From Granulicella sp. L60 (GTDB lineage: Bacteria; Acidobacteriota; Terriglobia; Terriglobales; Acidobacteriaceae), in assembly GCF_009765825.1 (NCBI RefSeq), contig NZ_LMUR01000011.1, forward strand, positions 1 through 64,000: DNA of 64,000 nt, read 5' to 3'. Positions within the stretch are counted from its first letter, which is position 1; the number at the start of each line of letters is the position of its first letter. Below, piece after piece: positions 33,564-42,887 of this stretch. A model generated the notes under the pieces. The model made no database searches. It saw only the letters and a program-made list of their open reading frames with translations, and was not told the origin of the DNA. The translations under genes were made by a program, and so were the position numbers.

Positions 33564-36052
33564 TGTTTCGACTCGATAAAGTCATCAAGCCGTGGAAAGA
33601 AGCGGCATCGCTGAACGACCACATCAACCTCTATGGTTTCTGGAATGAGACCGCCTTCCTCACCAAGAGCGGTGACGTCGGCATGGTCCTCAATGTTCCC
33701 GGCGTGGACTACGAAAGCCTGGATCATGCGGAACAAGAATATGCCGTCAAGCGGCTGGAAGCCGCCCTCAAGGCGTTTGGTCCCGGCTTCCATGTGTACC
33801 AGTATCTCTTCAAATCTAACCGTCCCGACATCCCATTCGCCCGGTATGAAGACCCGATTGTAGAGGCTGCCATCGAGCAGCGGCGGCAGTTCTTTGAGGA
33901 GAAGCGAGACCACCTGTACCAGGTCGAAATTTTCTATGCCATCGTGCTCGAAGGCCCACGCTCGAAGAGCGGCGTCGGCGCTGCCTTCGCCCAGCTCTTC
34001 CGCGATCCTGCCGGGGCGGTCGGCGAACTGAAAACGCAGTTCACCAACGACAGCATGAAGGTCTTGCTCCGCTCCCAGATAGAGCACGAGCTGGCACGGC
34101 TGGAGCAGAAGGTGCAGGCGTTCGCCCGACAGCTTGCAGATTTCATGCAGATCGAGGTGCTGGACCAGCAGGAGCAGTTTCGTTTCTTTCGGCGCTTGCT
34201 CAACTATGACGAGCGGCGCATCGCGGGCAAGCCGCAGTCCACGCAGTTTCTCGACTATCAGGTGGTGAACAGCAACATCGAGGCCGAACGCGATCATCTC
34301 CGCGTGGGCGACCACTTCGTGCGCGTGCTGACCATGAAGGAAGCCATCACCGAGACACGTCCGTTGGTGCTGGATTCGCTTTTGAAGATCCCCGCTAACT
34401 TTTACGTCGTAACGGAATGGACGCCACTGACTACGGACAAGGCCCGTAAGGAAGTCAACAAGCGCCGCCGTCATTTCAATATGTCAAAGACGGGTTTTGT
34501 GTCGCAGATGGGCAACGATGCGACGAAGACGAATCCCCGCGACGTGTTGGTGGATGAATCGAAGCAGGCCGACATCGAGAATCTCGGCGACTGTCTGCGC
34601 GCCCTCGGCGACGGGCAATCGCTGGGCGACTTTTCTCTGACCATTGTGGTGTATGCGCCTACCAAGGCGGAGACCGACCAGCTCATCGGCGAGTTCACCA
34701 GCGTCTTCACCAACGCGGACGGCAACCTCTTCACCGAGACCTACAACCAGCTCAATGCGTACTTCGCCACGGTACCGGGCAACTACGCGCAGAACCTTCG
34801 CAAGCTATACCTGCTGAATACCAACTACGCCGATTTGAGCTTTCTATTTACGATCCTGCCAGGCGAGAGGCGCAACACGCATCTCGGCACGGAATACCTG
34901 GCCGTGCTGGAGACCGACAACAGCACGCCGTACTTCCTCAACCTGCACAACGGCGAGGTTGCTCACACGCTCATCCTGGGGATGACCGGCTCCGGTAAGT
35001 CGTATCTGTGCTCGTTTCTGTTACAGAACGCCCAGAAATACGCGCCTTTGACATTCATCTTCGACATCGGCGGCAGCTTCCAGTCGCTCACCAGCATCTT
35101 CGGTGGGAGCTATCTAAACGTCGGCCAGGACTCGCGCGACTTCACCATCAACCCGTTCTCTCTGGAGCCCACAAAAGAGAATCTGCAATTTCTCTTCAGC
35201 TTCTTCCGGGTGCTGATTGAGGGCAACGGCCAGCGCTACCGATTGGACTTCAAAGAGGAGCGCAAGTTGTGGGATGGTATCGAGCGCATGTACGTTCTGG
35301 AGCCGGACCAGCGCACCGTCTCAAACTTCGGCAACATCATCGGTGAGTTGAAAGAGCGCCTGCATCGGTGGACACGGGGCGGGCAGTATGGCTTTCTCTT
35401 CGACAACGCGGAGGACACGCTTTCGTTCTCGCGGTTCCAGACCTTCAACTTTGCGGGATGGGGCGATGCGCCGGATGTGTTGGAGCCGTTGCTGTTTTAT
35501 GTCCTTCATCGGGCCAGCAACGAGATCGCAGACCCGACAAAGCTGGCGACCTTCAAGATGTTCCTGCTTGATGAAGCATGGCTCTTCATCAAGAACGAGA
35601 CCATCCGCAACTACGTCGTCCAGGGACAGAAGACGTGGAGGAAGCTGAATGCCGCCATGATCCTCGCGACGCAGTCCCTCAAGGAGTTACAGGAGTCGGG
35701 CATGTTGCAGATCGTCTCCGAGAGTTGCCCCACGAAGATATTCCTGGCAAACCCGGAGATGGACCGCGATGTGTACCGCGAGGCGTTCCATTTGAACGAC
35801 ACCGAGCTTGAGTTGATTGCCGGACTTGTGCCGCCCGGCCAGATGCTCATCCGCAAGGCCCAGTCGAGTAAGAAAGTGCAGCTTAACGTCGATTCCGTCT
35901 CGCACTGGACCGCCACCAACAACGCACGCGACAACCTGAAGAAACGTGAGTATTTCGAGCGTTTCGGTATCGCCGAAGGACTTCGCCATCTCGCCCATGA
36001 CCATCCATTCCGGCCCCGCACGCTGGCCGGTGTCGTTACCCCCAAACCGTAA
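33563..36052 (+). CDS. VirB4/TrbE-type T4SS ATPase
   Basis: An 829-residue conjugation ATPase. The N-terminal CagE/TrbE domain begins MFRLDKVIKPWKEAASLNDH. The Walker A GMTGSGKSYLCSFLL lies near residues 473-486, and Walker B FKMFLLDEAWLF near 662-673. The C-terminal AAA region has a QTWRKLNAAMILATQSLKEL-like sensor. It powers pilus biogenesis and substrate passage at the inner membrane. Coupled to virB3 by TGATG. An ORF start at 33452 is upstream noise inside virB3. Confidence 0.96.
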   Translation: MFRLDKVIKPWKEAASLNDHINLYGFWNETAFLTKSGDVGMVLNVPGVDYESLDHAEQEYAVKRLEAALKAFGPGFHVYQYLFKSNRPDIPFARYEDPIVEAAIEQRRQFFEEKRDHLYQVEIFYAIVLEGPRSKSGVGAAFAQLFRDPAGAVGELKTQFTNDSMKVLLRSQIEHELARLEQKVQAFARQLADFMQIEVLDQQEQFRFFRRLLNYDERRIAGKPQSTQFLDYQVVNSNIEAERDHLRVGDHFVRVLTMKEAITETRPLVLDSLLKIPANFYVVTEWTPLTTDKARKEVNKRRRHFNMSKTGFVSQMGNDATKTNPRDVLVDESKQADIENLGDCLRALGDGQSLGDFSLTIVVYAPTKAETDQLIGEFTSVFTNADGNLFTETYNQLNAYFATVPGNYAQNLRKLYLLNTNYADLSFLFTILPGERRNTHLGTEYLAVLETDNSTPYFLNLHNGEVAHTLILGMTGSGKSYLCSFLLQNAQKYAPLTFIFDIGGSFQSLTSIFGGSYLNVGQDSRDFTINPFSLEPTKENLQFLFSFFRVLIEGNGQRYRLDFKEERKLWDGIERMYVLEPDQRTVSNFGNIIGELKERLHRWTRGGQYGFLFDNAEDTLSFSRFQTFNFAGWGDAPDVLEPLLFYVLHRASNEIADPTKLATFKMFLLDEAWLFIKNETIRNYVVQGQKTWRKLNAAMILATQSLKELQESGMLQIVSESCPTKIFLANPEMDRDVYREAFHLNDTELELIAGLVPPGQMLIRKAQSSKKVQLNVDSVSHWTATNNARDNLKKREYFERFGIAEGLRHLAHDHPFRPRTLAGVVTPKP

Positions 36053-36064
36053 AGGAGCTGTCGC

Positions 36065-36829
36065 ATGAATCGTACCCTCATCTTCATCGCCGGAATTGCC
36101 CTGGCTCTCCCTCCCGTTGTGGCCACCGCACAGGATGCGTCGGCCCGCACCGTGCAGTACCACTCGCAGGACATCGTGCCCATCCGCGCCAAAGTGAAGT
36201 ACACAACCCTTATCGAAGTCCCGCCCACAGAGAAGATCATGGAGGCCGCGACCGGCGACAAGGATTTCTGGATTGTGGATGTAGTCGGGAACTTCTGCTT
36301 TGTCCATCCGGCCAAGCAAGGCATCAGTTCCAACCTGAATCTCATCACGGACAAGGGCAACATCTACAGCTTCACCTTGCAGGACATCTCCGCCTCTGCG
36401 GAGAGTCCCGACCTCAAGGTGATTGTCGAACCCGCCGACCATTCTTCGATCGTCGCGGCGAGTGGCCCTCCGCAGTTTGTTCCCGCCGCACAGTTGGAGC
36501 AGTCCAAGCAGCAGCTTGCCGTGCTTCAGTCGCATGTCGTGCAGGCCGTGGACGAATACAAGAGTACCTATCCCACGCAGCTCAAGTTCGATTACGTCTA
36601 CAAGGCCAACGAAGCTCCCTTCGATATTCAGTCGATCTACCACGACGACAAGTTCACCTACATCAAGACCAACGCGCCGGAGAAGTTCAGCGTGTACGAG
36701 ATGAGGGATGGCAAGCCCAACCTCATCAACTATGACCTCCGCGATGGCACGTACACCATCCCGAAGGTCATGGACAGCGGCTACGTGGAGTTGGGCAAGA
36801 AGCGGATGGACTTTGCACGAAAGGGATAA
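36065..36829 (+). CDS. VirB9/TrbG-like T4SS core protein
   Basis: A 254-residue exported protein with signal peptide ending TAQ (about residue 23). The N-terminal VirB9 region is YHSQDIVPIRAKVKYTTLIEVPPTEKIMEAATGDKDFW. The C-terminal VirB9 domain has FDYVYKANEAPFDIQSIYHDDKFTYIK, then FSVYEMRDGKPNLINYDLRDGTYTIPKV. It forms the outer-membrane core ring with VirB10 and a VirB7-like lipoprotein. AGGAG precedes the ATG. Confidence 0.93.
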   Translation: MNRTLIFIAGIALALPPVVATAQDASARTVQYHSQDIVPIRAKVKYTTLIEVPPTEKIMEAATGDKDFWIVDVVGNFCFVHPAKQGISSNLNLITDKGNIYSFTLQDISASAESPDLKVIVEPADHSSIVAASGPPQFVPAAQLEQSKQQLAVLQSHVVQAVDEYKSTYPTQLKFDYVYKANEAPFDIQSIYHDDKFTYIKTNAPEKFSVYEMRDGKPNLINYDLRDGTYTIPKVMDSGYVELGKKRMDFARKG

Positions 36830-36834
36830 ATGTC

Positions 36835-38163
36835 ATGGCCGAGAACAACATCTTCCCCGAAACGCAATCGCAGCCGGAGCCTGAGTTGCGGCAGCCGAAG
36901 GACCAGCCAAAGGGCGTCCTGCAAAAGAACCTCAAGACGTTCGTGTATCTAGGTGCGGCGCTATTGGTAATAGTGGCGGCAGTCTTCAGCTCTTCCGGCA
37001 AAAAGACAGCGGGGCATCAGGCCACTATGAAGGGACAGCCGCCGCAACCCATGTTGCAGGACAACACCGACAACAATGTGCAGGACTTAAAGAACCAGCT
37101 TCAGGCAGAACGCCAGAAAGAACAGCAGCAAGCGGCTCTTGCCGCCGCTGACCCTGCGCTCGCGTCTGCGAGACCCGCGCAGCAGGCAGCCGCCGCGGCC
37201 TATGGGCCGACCGGCGTTGCTGCGCCGTGTGTGCCCGGCCAGCCCTGCCCGCAACCCGGCTATGGGCAACCGGGCAGTGGACAGCCACAGCTCAGTCCCG
37301 AGCAGCAACAGGTGCAGCAGCTTGCGGCAAAGGAGCGTGAACGGGCCGACGAGTCGCGTTTCGCTTCCAACCTCGTGTACGCGCACCCTCCCGACCAGCC
37401 CCAGCCCCAGGGCCTATCACAACAGCCGGGAGCGGCGCAGATGGCTCCCGCCAGCCAACAGCAACCGGGTAACAGTCTTGTCAATCCACGCGCCGCAGGG
37501 GAACAGTCAGCAGCCCCTGAGGGTTACAAGCGTCCCGTGGAGGCGAACATTGATTCGGCCACGGGTCAGCCCTACCTCGTGTATGAGGGTACGGTTCTCG
37601 ACACGATTCTGATGAACCGTTTGGACGGTGACGCCGCAGGCCCCGTCAAAGTCCTCGTCTCCAATCCGCTGTATTCGCATGACCATCAGCACGTCATCAT
37701 CCCGGACGGAACGGTGGTACTCGGTGAAGCGAAAAAGATCGGTGCGGCGGGCCTGGGCCAGCAGCGTCGCATGGCCGTGGTTTTCCATCGGCTGATTATG
37801 CCGGACGGCTACAGCGTGGACCTCGACCAGTTCCACGGTCTCGACCAGATCGGCGAGGAGGGTGCGAAGGACAAAGTGAACAATCATTACCTGCAAATCT
37901 TCGGGACATCCATTGCGCTCGGTGTGGTCGCCGGGGCGGGCGAGATCACGCAGGGTGGCGGGACCATCACCACAAGCGGCTCACAGGCGTTTACCACCGG
38001 GGCAGCCTCCAGCGTCTCGCAGTCGGCCACGACGATTCTTGACCGCTTCATGCAGATTCCGCCCACCATCACCATTCGGGAGGGAAACAGGATCAAGGTC
38101 TATTTCACGCAGGACATGTTGCTGCCTGCCTATTCCAACCACACCATTCCGCAAACGTACTAA
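36835..38163 (+). CDS. VirB10/TrbI-like T4SS core protein
   Basis: A 442-residue protein: cytoplasmic N-terminus, one membrane helix (FVYLGAALLVIVAAVFSSSG, about residues 37-56), a long Pro/Gln-rich periplasmic region (about 70-230), then the C-terminal VirB10 domain with YLVYEGTVLDTILMNRLDGD, PLYSHDHQHVIIPDGTVVLGEA and a LQIFGTSIALGVVAGAGEI-like antenna segment. The end is IREGNRIKVYFTQDMLLPAY. It spans both membranes as the channel scaffold. Starts five bases after virB9. Confidence 0.95.
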   Translation: MAENNIFPETQSQPEPELRQPKDQPKGVLQKNLKTFVYLGAALLVIVAAVFSSSGKKTAGHQATMKGQPPQPMLQDNTDNNVQDLKNQLQAERQKEQQQAALAAADPALASARPAQQAAAAAYGPTGVAAPCVPGQPCPQPGYGQPGSGQPQLSPEQQQVQQLAAKERERADESRFASNLVYAHPPDQPQPQGLSQQPGAAQMAPASQQQPGNSLVNPRAAGEQSAAPEGYKRPVEANIDSATGQPYLVYEGTVLDTILMNRLDGDAAGPVKVLVSNPLYSHDHQHVIIPDGTVVLGEAKKIGAAGLGQQRRMAVVFHRLIMPDGYSVDLDQFHGLDQIGEEGAKDKVNNHYLQIFGTSIALGVVAGAGEITQGGGTITTSGSQAFTTGAASSVSQSATTILDRFMQIPPTITIREGNRIKVYFTQDMLLPAYSNHTIPQTY

Positions 38164-38173
38164 GGAGATTTCC

Positions 38174-38467
38174 ATGCGATTTCGAGTTCTTATCCTTTTG
38201 GCCGTGATTCCACTTGCAGGCTGTGAGAGCAAAGCGCATAAGGTGCAGCGGTTGCAGGCCGAGTACAGCGCTGCTTACCCCTCTTATGCTACTGCCTGCC
38301 TGTACGAAGACAGCTCCGGCGCGGCGCGCCTTCTGATGGGACAAAAGCTGACCACCGAGCAGATGGCAGCTCTCGAAGCCAGGAAGAAAGCGCGGGAGGC
38401 GCAATGCAAGCCCCAGTCCGACCATCTCGCACAGCTCCAGCGCGAGATTCTTGCCGCACAACAATGA
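38174..38467 (+). CDS. small lipoprotein, candidate VirB7/TrbH analogue
   Basis: A 97-residue protein with a type II signal sequence (FRVLILLAVIPLAGC, lipobox LAGC) followed by a charged helical region ending in LQREILAAQQ. Its position inside the T4SS operon, right after VirB10, suggests the lipoprotein of the outer-membrane core complex. There is no sequence family I recognise. GGAG seven bases upstream supports ATG 38174. Confidence 0.75.
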   Translation: MRFRVLILLAVIPLAGCESKAHKVQRLQAEYSAAYPSYATACLYEDSSGAARLLMGQKLTTEQMAALEARKKAREAQCKPQSDHLAQLQREILAAQQ

Positions 38468-38512
38468 GGCGGTATAACCACCACCCATCACCGCACTTGA
38501 GAGGACAGCACC

Positions 38513-39394
38513 ATGAAGAAAATTATTCTTACTGTACTCGCCCTCGGACTTGCCGTGTCACTACAACCCGCAGCGCACGCGCAGTTCGGCTCCGGCGTCG
38601 TCTACGATCCCACCCAATCGGCTCACGCTCTCTCGCAAATCGAGAATGAGGGTAAGTCCCTTCAGAACGAAGCGACGCAGATCGAAAACGGCACACAAAT
38701 CTTCACCAACACTGTGAAGATCGCCAGCACCGCTCTCCAGACATACAACACCGTCCAGCAGCAATACAACCTCTATCACCAGATGATCCTTGCGCCGTCT
38801 ACGCTCTACTCGCGGTTTCTGTCTCCGACCACCGACCTGAGGATGCTGCAACAAATCTCGAATACTTACGGCAACTCGGCAGGATGGGTCAATTCCGCGA
38901 ATACAGGCAGCGGAGCCACTGCCTCGTATCAGCAGGTGAGCGTCCCGCATACTAACAACGTCATACCCGGCTACGGCACCGCCAGCGTCGCCGGACAGCA
39001 ACAGATCGCCGCGCAGGGCGCAACCGTGGACATCAACGATGCTGTCCTGAGTAACAACCTGCAAATGCTTGGAACGATACGAGCGAACCAGGCTTCAAGA
39101 CAAACGGACATCACGAATCTGGAAACAGCCACGCAGAGCCAGGACGCCTCGCAACAAACCATGATGGCCGAATTGCAGCGCATCAATCAGGCACTTCTCT
39201 TGCAACTGCGTACTATGCAGGACGCCAACCAGATCAACGCCAATCTTGCGCTCCAGCAGATCCTTGCGCAGAAGCAGCAGCAAGACGCGATGAAATCGTC
39301 GTTCCGCGATTCGGTGGGATACCAGAGCTACTACAACGCCAATATCACCACCACAAATAGCGGCGCGGCCAACCTGCTCACTCAGGCGTACTGA
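38513..39394 (+). CDS. TrbJ/VirB5-like T4SS protein
   Basis: A 293-residue exported protein with signal peptide ending AHAQ (about residue 24). It starts FGSGVVYDPTQSAHALSQIENEG and is rich in Gln and Asn coiled-coil stretches (NEATQIENGTQIFTNTV, QILAQKQQQDAMK), as in TrbJ/VirB5 proteins that sit at the pilus tip or aid mating. AGGACAGCACC precedes the ATG. Only general family resemblance, but position and pattern agree. Confidence 0.8.
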   Translation: MKKIILTVLALGLAVSLQPAAHAQFGSGVVYDPTQSAHALSQIENEGKSLQNEATQIENGTQIFTNTVKIASTALQTYNTVQQQYNLYHQMILAPSTLYSRFLSPTTDLRMLQQISNTYGNSAGWVNSANTGSGATASYQQVSVPHTNNVIPGYGTASVAGQQQIAAQGATVDINDAVLSNNLQMLGTIRANQASRQTDITNLETATQSQDASQQTMMAELQRINQALLLQLRTMQDANQINANLALQQILAQKQQQDAMKSSFRDSVGYQSYYNANITTTNSGAANLLTQAY

Positions 39395-39427
39395 GCAAAC
39401 GGCACACCAGAAAAAGAGGGATCGAAC

Positions 39428-40288
39428 ATGGGGACGGGACTCTTCGACTATATCGCTCAGGCGTGCCAGTCGCTTGCATCGACGGCGGCACCATCCATTA
39501 CCACGATGGGGATTCACATTGTGCTGGCGTTGGCCACGATTATGCTGGTCTGGTTCGGTGTGCAGGAATCTCTAGCTTCCGCGCATGGCGGTCCTGGGTT
39601 CAGCATGGGGAGGTTTCTCAACCTCTTCATGCTGCTCACCTTCGCTTACGTGATGGTGAACTACTACGACAGCTCCATCCCCGGACTTGGCTTCTCCATC
39701 AAGGGCTTCATCGATGGCGGGACCGCCAATCTTGTAAACGTCATTGGGGCGGACGGTTCCGCGACGATGCTGAATCAGATCCATACGGCTTCCTCTCAGA
39801 CCGGCCCTTCGATGCTGTCCAGCATGATGTCCCCTTACTACGCGCTGGTGTATTTCGTCGTGCAGTTCCTTTTGGCTGCGCTGGCAGCAATCGTCTCCGC
39901 CATCCTCGCCTATGGCGCGATTGCATCAACGATCATCGGCTTGCTCGGGCCACTCTTCATTCCGTTCCTTGTCTTCGACAAACTCGATTGGCTGTTTTGG
40001 GGATGGTTGAAGGCATATCTCGGATTCAGCTTTTACAAAGTCGTGGCCGCAGCGACGATGAGTGTCCTGTCCCATGTCTTGACCAACTACTACGTCCAAC
40101 TCGGCCAGAGCGTTTCGGACCCTGCGTTGATCGTTCAGACCTTGCCGCTACTTGTGCTTTTGGTGCTGGTCAACATCTACATCCTCTTCAAGATTCCGGC
40201 GATGACTCAAAGCCTATTTGGCGGGCACACAGGCGGACATGATGGCGGTCTGGGTGTCCTGATGATGGCGGTACGCGCAGCGATATAA
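39428..40288 (+). CDS. VirB6/TrbL-like polytopic T4SS protein
   Basis: A 286-residue membrane protein with about six hydrophobic segments, among them ITTMGIHIVLALATIMLVWF, NLFMLLTFAYVMVNYY, FLLAALAAIVSAILAYGAIA and TLPLLVLLVLVNIYILFKIP. There is a periplasmic loop around residues 85-130. This is the TrbL/VirB6 plan for the inner-membrane channel. It lies between VirB5-like and VirB8-like genes, as expected. Confidence 0.9.
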   Translation: MGTGLFDYIAQACQSLASTAAPSITTMGIHIVLALATIMLVWFGVQESLASAHGGPGFSMGRFLNLFMLLTFAYVMVNYYDSSIPGLGFSIKGFIDGGTANLVNVIGADGSATMLNQIHTASSQTGPSMLSSMMSPYYALVYFVVQFLLAALAAIVSAILAYGAIASTIIGLLGPLFIPFLVFDKLDWLFWGWLKAYLGFSFYKVVAAATMSVLSHVLTNYYVQLGQSVSDPALIVQTLPLLVLLVLVNIYILFKIPAMTQSLFGGHTGGHDGGLGVLMMAVRAAI

Positions 40289-40308
40289 GCCGTAACAGGA
40301 GAAACGCT

Positions 40309-40992
40309 ATGACCGTAGAAACAAAGGCCACCCCGGAGATTACTCGTGCGGCGGAGCGGTATCTTGAACAGTACGGCGACCCGCTTGTGATGAACACGTA
40401 TTTGAAGGTCACGATTCTGGTCCTCGCCGCTGTGTGTTTCATGTTGGGTGCGCTGACCTATAAGAGTCAGAAGGCGCTTGCCAACATGCACCCCATGATC
40501 GTGCGAATTAACGACGTGGGCCGGTCCGAAGCCATCGACTATCGCAACTTTCAGTACCGTCCCCAGGAGGCTGAGAACAAATATTACCTCACGCGCTGGA
40601 CGGAGCTGTACTTCAGCCGCAATCGCTTCACCATCGAGCGCGACCAGACCAGCGCCCTGTACTTCCTCAACAGTGACGTGCAACGCGCCGTGATCGACCA
40701 GGAGCGCAACGACAACGTCATCCAGAGCTACATCAAGGACAGCAGCCTCCCGTATGTCGATGTCGAGGTCAAGAACGTCATCCTTGACGACCTTCGGGTG
40801 TCCCCGTATTCGGCGCGGATCGAGTTCGAGAAGGTCTACACGAACCCGGCGGATCACACGGAACTCAAGCGGGAGCGATGGACTGCCAGCGTTACCTATG
40901 TCTTCCGCGAGAGTGTGAAGAACAACGAGCTGGCCGTCAATCCTCTCGGATTGACCATCGTGCGCTTCCGCGCAGACCAGGCGTTCAGCTAA
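40309..40992 (+). CDS. VirB8/TrbF-like T4SS protein
   Basis: A 227-residue bitopic protein: short cytoplasmic N-terminus, one helix (LKVTILVLAAVCFMLGALTY, about residues 28-47), then a periplasmic NTF2-like VirB8 domain with AENKYYLTRWTELYFSRNRF and VTYVFRESVKNNELAVNPLGLTIV. It nucleates the inner-membrane complex. AGGAG precedes ATG. Last gene of the contiguous virB2-to-virB8 run. Confidence 0.92.
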   Translation: MTVETKATPEITRAAERYLEQYGDPLVMNTYLKVTILVLAAVCFMLGALTYKSQKALANMHPMIVRINDVGRSEAIDYRNFQYRPQEAENKYYLTRWTELYFSRNRFTIERDQTSALYFLNSDVQRAVIDQERNDNVIQSYIKDSSLPYVDVEVKNVILDDLRVSPYSARIEFEKVYTNPADHTELKRERWTASVTYVFRESVKNNELAVNPLGLTIVRFRADQAFS

Positions 40993-41452
40993 CGGATCGA
41001 ACCGGATTCCCAGAGGCTTCGTATGCCTACTCTTACCGCCAACCCGGCTGTTTTACCCAACCTGTCCCCGTGCATGGTGAAGCAGGCGAACAGGAGCCTG
41101 CCGACGCGCAACAATGGTGGCGGACTGCGCTCTTCCTATGGAGTCCTTAGACGCCCGGAGAGAGCTGCGATTGCGATGGACATCTCCAGCCAGGATGCTG
41201 ATGAAAACTTTGCTCTGAGGGGTGTCTCCCGAAACGTATCCCGGCTCGTGCTCGGTCACTGCTTCGGGCCTATCCAGCGCCCGGCGGCACGGCGCTCTTC
41301 TGCTTCGGCTACGCCGCCCTGCGGGTTACGGTTTCCATCTGCGACGGACCCTCCGTAAATGCAGAGCTTGGCGCTTGGGAGCTGGGGCCTCTCGCTTGGC
41401 TCCGCCCGGTGTGACCCGAGCAAGATCGGGAATTCAAAACGGAGACACCATC
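40993..41452. other. region between virB8 and ssb, no supported gene
   Basis: About 460 bases. An ORF at 41023-41358 has no family resemblance, low-complexity Arg/Ser composition and no clear ribosome site, so I do not call it. A small dyad (CCCGA/TCGGG, 41415-41430) lies just upstream of the ssb ribosome site. A promoter for ssb and the genes after it is expected here. Confidence 0.35.
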
Positions 41453-41866
41453 ATGTACCAGAACAAAGTAACCCTCATCGGCTTCCTCGGTAACGATGCA
41501 GAAGTTCACACCGCCAACGAGCGCAGCTTCACGACATTCCAGGTCGCAACCAAGTCCTCCTACAAGGACAAGAAGAGCGGCGAGTACGGCTCGCATACCG
41601 AGTGGCACCGTTGCGTCGTCTTCAGTAGGCTCTCGGAGTTCGCAGGCACGCTCACCAAGGGCACACACGTCCAGGTGGAGGGCGAGCTGCGGAGCCGGGA
41701 GTACACGCCCAAGAAGGCGGTGGGCAGCAAGAGCAAGAAGGCCGAGACGAAGCAGCGCATCTGGGAGATCCGGGTCGCTTCGATCCTGAAGCTCGACCGC
41801 GCTGAAAAGTCCGCCCCGGAAGACCAGGAGCAGGCTGACAACACCGGAGAGGACGCGACCTTCTAG
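41453..41866 (+). CDS. ssb: single-stranded DNA-binding protein
   Basis: A 137-residue SSB with one OB fold: NKVTLIGFLGNDAEVHTANE, then FTTFQVATKSSYKD, WHRCVVFSRLSEFAGTLTKG, THVQVEGELRSREY. The acidic tail ends EDATF rather than the usual DDDIPF, so partner binding may be altered. Element-borne SSBs protect transferred single strands. A longer ORF from 41222 lacks homology upstream. ATG 41453 has GGAGA upstream. Confidence 0.93.
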   Translation: MYQNKVTLIGFLGNDAEVHTANERSFTTFQVATKSSYKDKKSGEYGSHTEWHRCVVFSRLSEFAGTLTKGTHVQVEGELRSREYTPKKAVGSKSKKAETKQRIWEIRVASILKLDRAEKSAPEDQEQADNTGEDATF

Positions 41867-41930
41867 GCCCTTTCTCTTCATTCGCGGAAGCCCGGCAGAC
41901 ACCGGGCTTCCATCGCTTGAGGTTCCCGCT

Positions 41931-42887
41931 ATGAGTTTCGAGTTGATCCTTCCATTCCTCCGACCCATCGAGCCGCTGTTGCTGGACGACAGTATCAGCG
42001 AGATCATGGGTAATCCCGATGCGTCATGGTGGTATGAGCGCGATGGGATCATTCAGCGCGACAGCGGCATATCCTTCGACGCCAGCAGGCTCCGCACCGG
42101 CCTCGAAGTAATCGCCAACCAGCTTGGCAAACATCTCGACGAAGACAACCCTGTCCTCCACGCGCAGCTCCCGGACGGAAGCCGCCTGGCGGCGGTCATT
42201 CCTCCGGTCGTGCGGCCTTCGCCGGCACTCATCATTCGGAAGTTCCCCAGCCGTCATTTTACGGTCGATGACCTCATCGCTCGCGGCACTCTCACGCGGT
42301 CGCTTGCGGAGATTCTGGCGGAACAGATTCGCAATGGGAAGACCGTGCTTATCAGCGGCGGAACTTCTACCGGCAAGACGACCGTACTCCGGGCTTTGGC
42401 GAATGCCATCCCAGAGGACCAGCGCATCGTCGTCATTGAAGATACCTCCGAGCTTCATATTCGGAAGCCGAACATGCTGGCGGTCGAATGTCAGACGGAC
42501 ACCTTCAAGGCGAGCGTCTCTTTCGATGATCTCCTCAAGTCGGCTCTCCGCTGGCGACCCGACCGGATCATCCTTGGCGAAGTTCGCGGAATCGAGGCGC
42601 GGACGCTGCTCGATTCGCTCAACACAGGTCACGCCGGTTCGTTGGCGACGATCCACGCTAACTCAGCGGAGAAGGCCCTGCATCGCTTCGCCAATCTGGT
42701 TATGCGAAACCACTCACAATCCACCTTCGTTGACACCGAGGCGGAGATTGCCGAAGCGGTTGATTTCATTGTCCACGTCGAGCGGCAGCCGGGTCGCCGC
42801 GTCATCCGCGAAGTGCTCGCTCTTCGCGGCTACGACCGTGACGCCAAACGCTTCCAGATCGAGCCGGTCTTCGAGGTGCAGCCATGA
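41931..42887 (+). CDS. VirB11/TrbB-type T4SS ATPase
   Basis: A 318-residue hexameric traffic ATPase. The N-terminal domain has LLLDDSISEIMGN. Walker A is SGGTSTGKTTVLRAL (near residues 141-155), the Asp box IVVIEDTSEL, Walker B RPDRIILGEVRG and the His box TGHAGSLATIHANSA. It energises pilus assembly and DNA transfer. Overlaps the next gene by four bases (ATGA). In this element it is separated from the other virB genes by ssb. Confidence 0.96.
   Translation: MSFELILPFLRPIEPLLLDDSISEIMGNPDASWWYERDGIIQRDSGISFDASRLRTGLEVIANQLGKHLDEDNPVLHAQLPDGSRLAAVIPPVVRPSPALIIRKFPSRHFTVDDLIARGTLTRSLAEILAEQIRNGKTVLISGGTSTGKTTVLRALANAIPEDQRIVVIEDTSELHIRKPNMLAVECQTDTFKASVSFDDLLKSALRWRPDRIILGEVRGIEARTLLDSLNTGHAGSLATIHANSAEKALHRFANLVMRNHSQSTFVDTEAEIAEAVDFIVHVERQPGRRVIREVLALRGYDRDAKRFQIEPVFEVQP

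Noticed and set aside
33518..34474. 318-residue minus-strand ORF opposite virB4
   Set aside because: Same explanation: codon structure of virB4 creates a stop-poor antisense frame. No motif and no ribosome site.
41023..41358. 111-residue ORF between virB8 and ssb
   Set aside because: Arg/Ser/Pro-rich without family resemblance or ribosome site. It looks like a chance ORF in GC-rich leader DNA.
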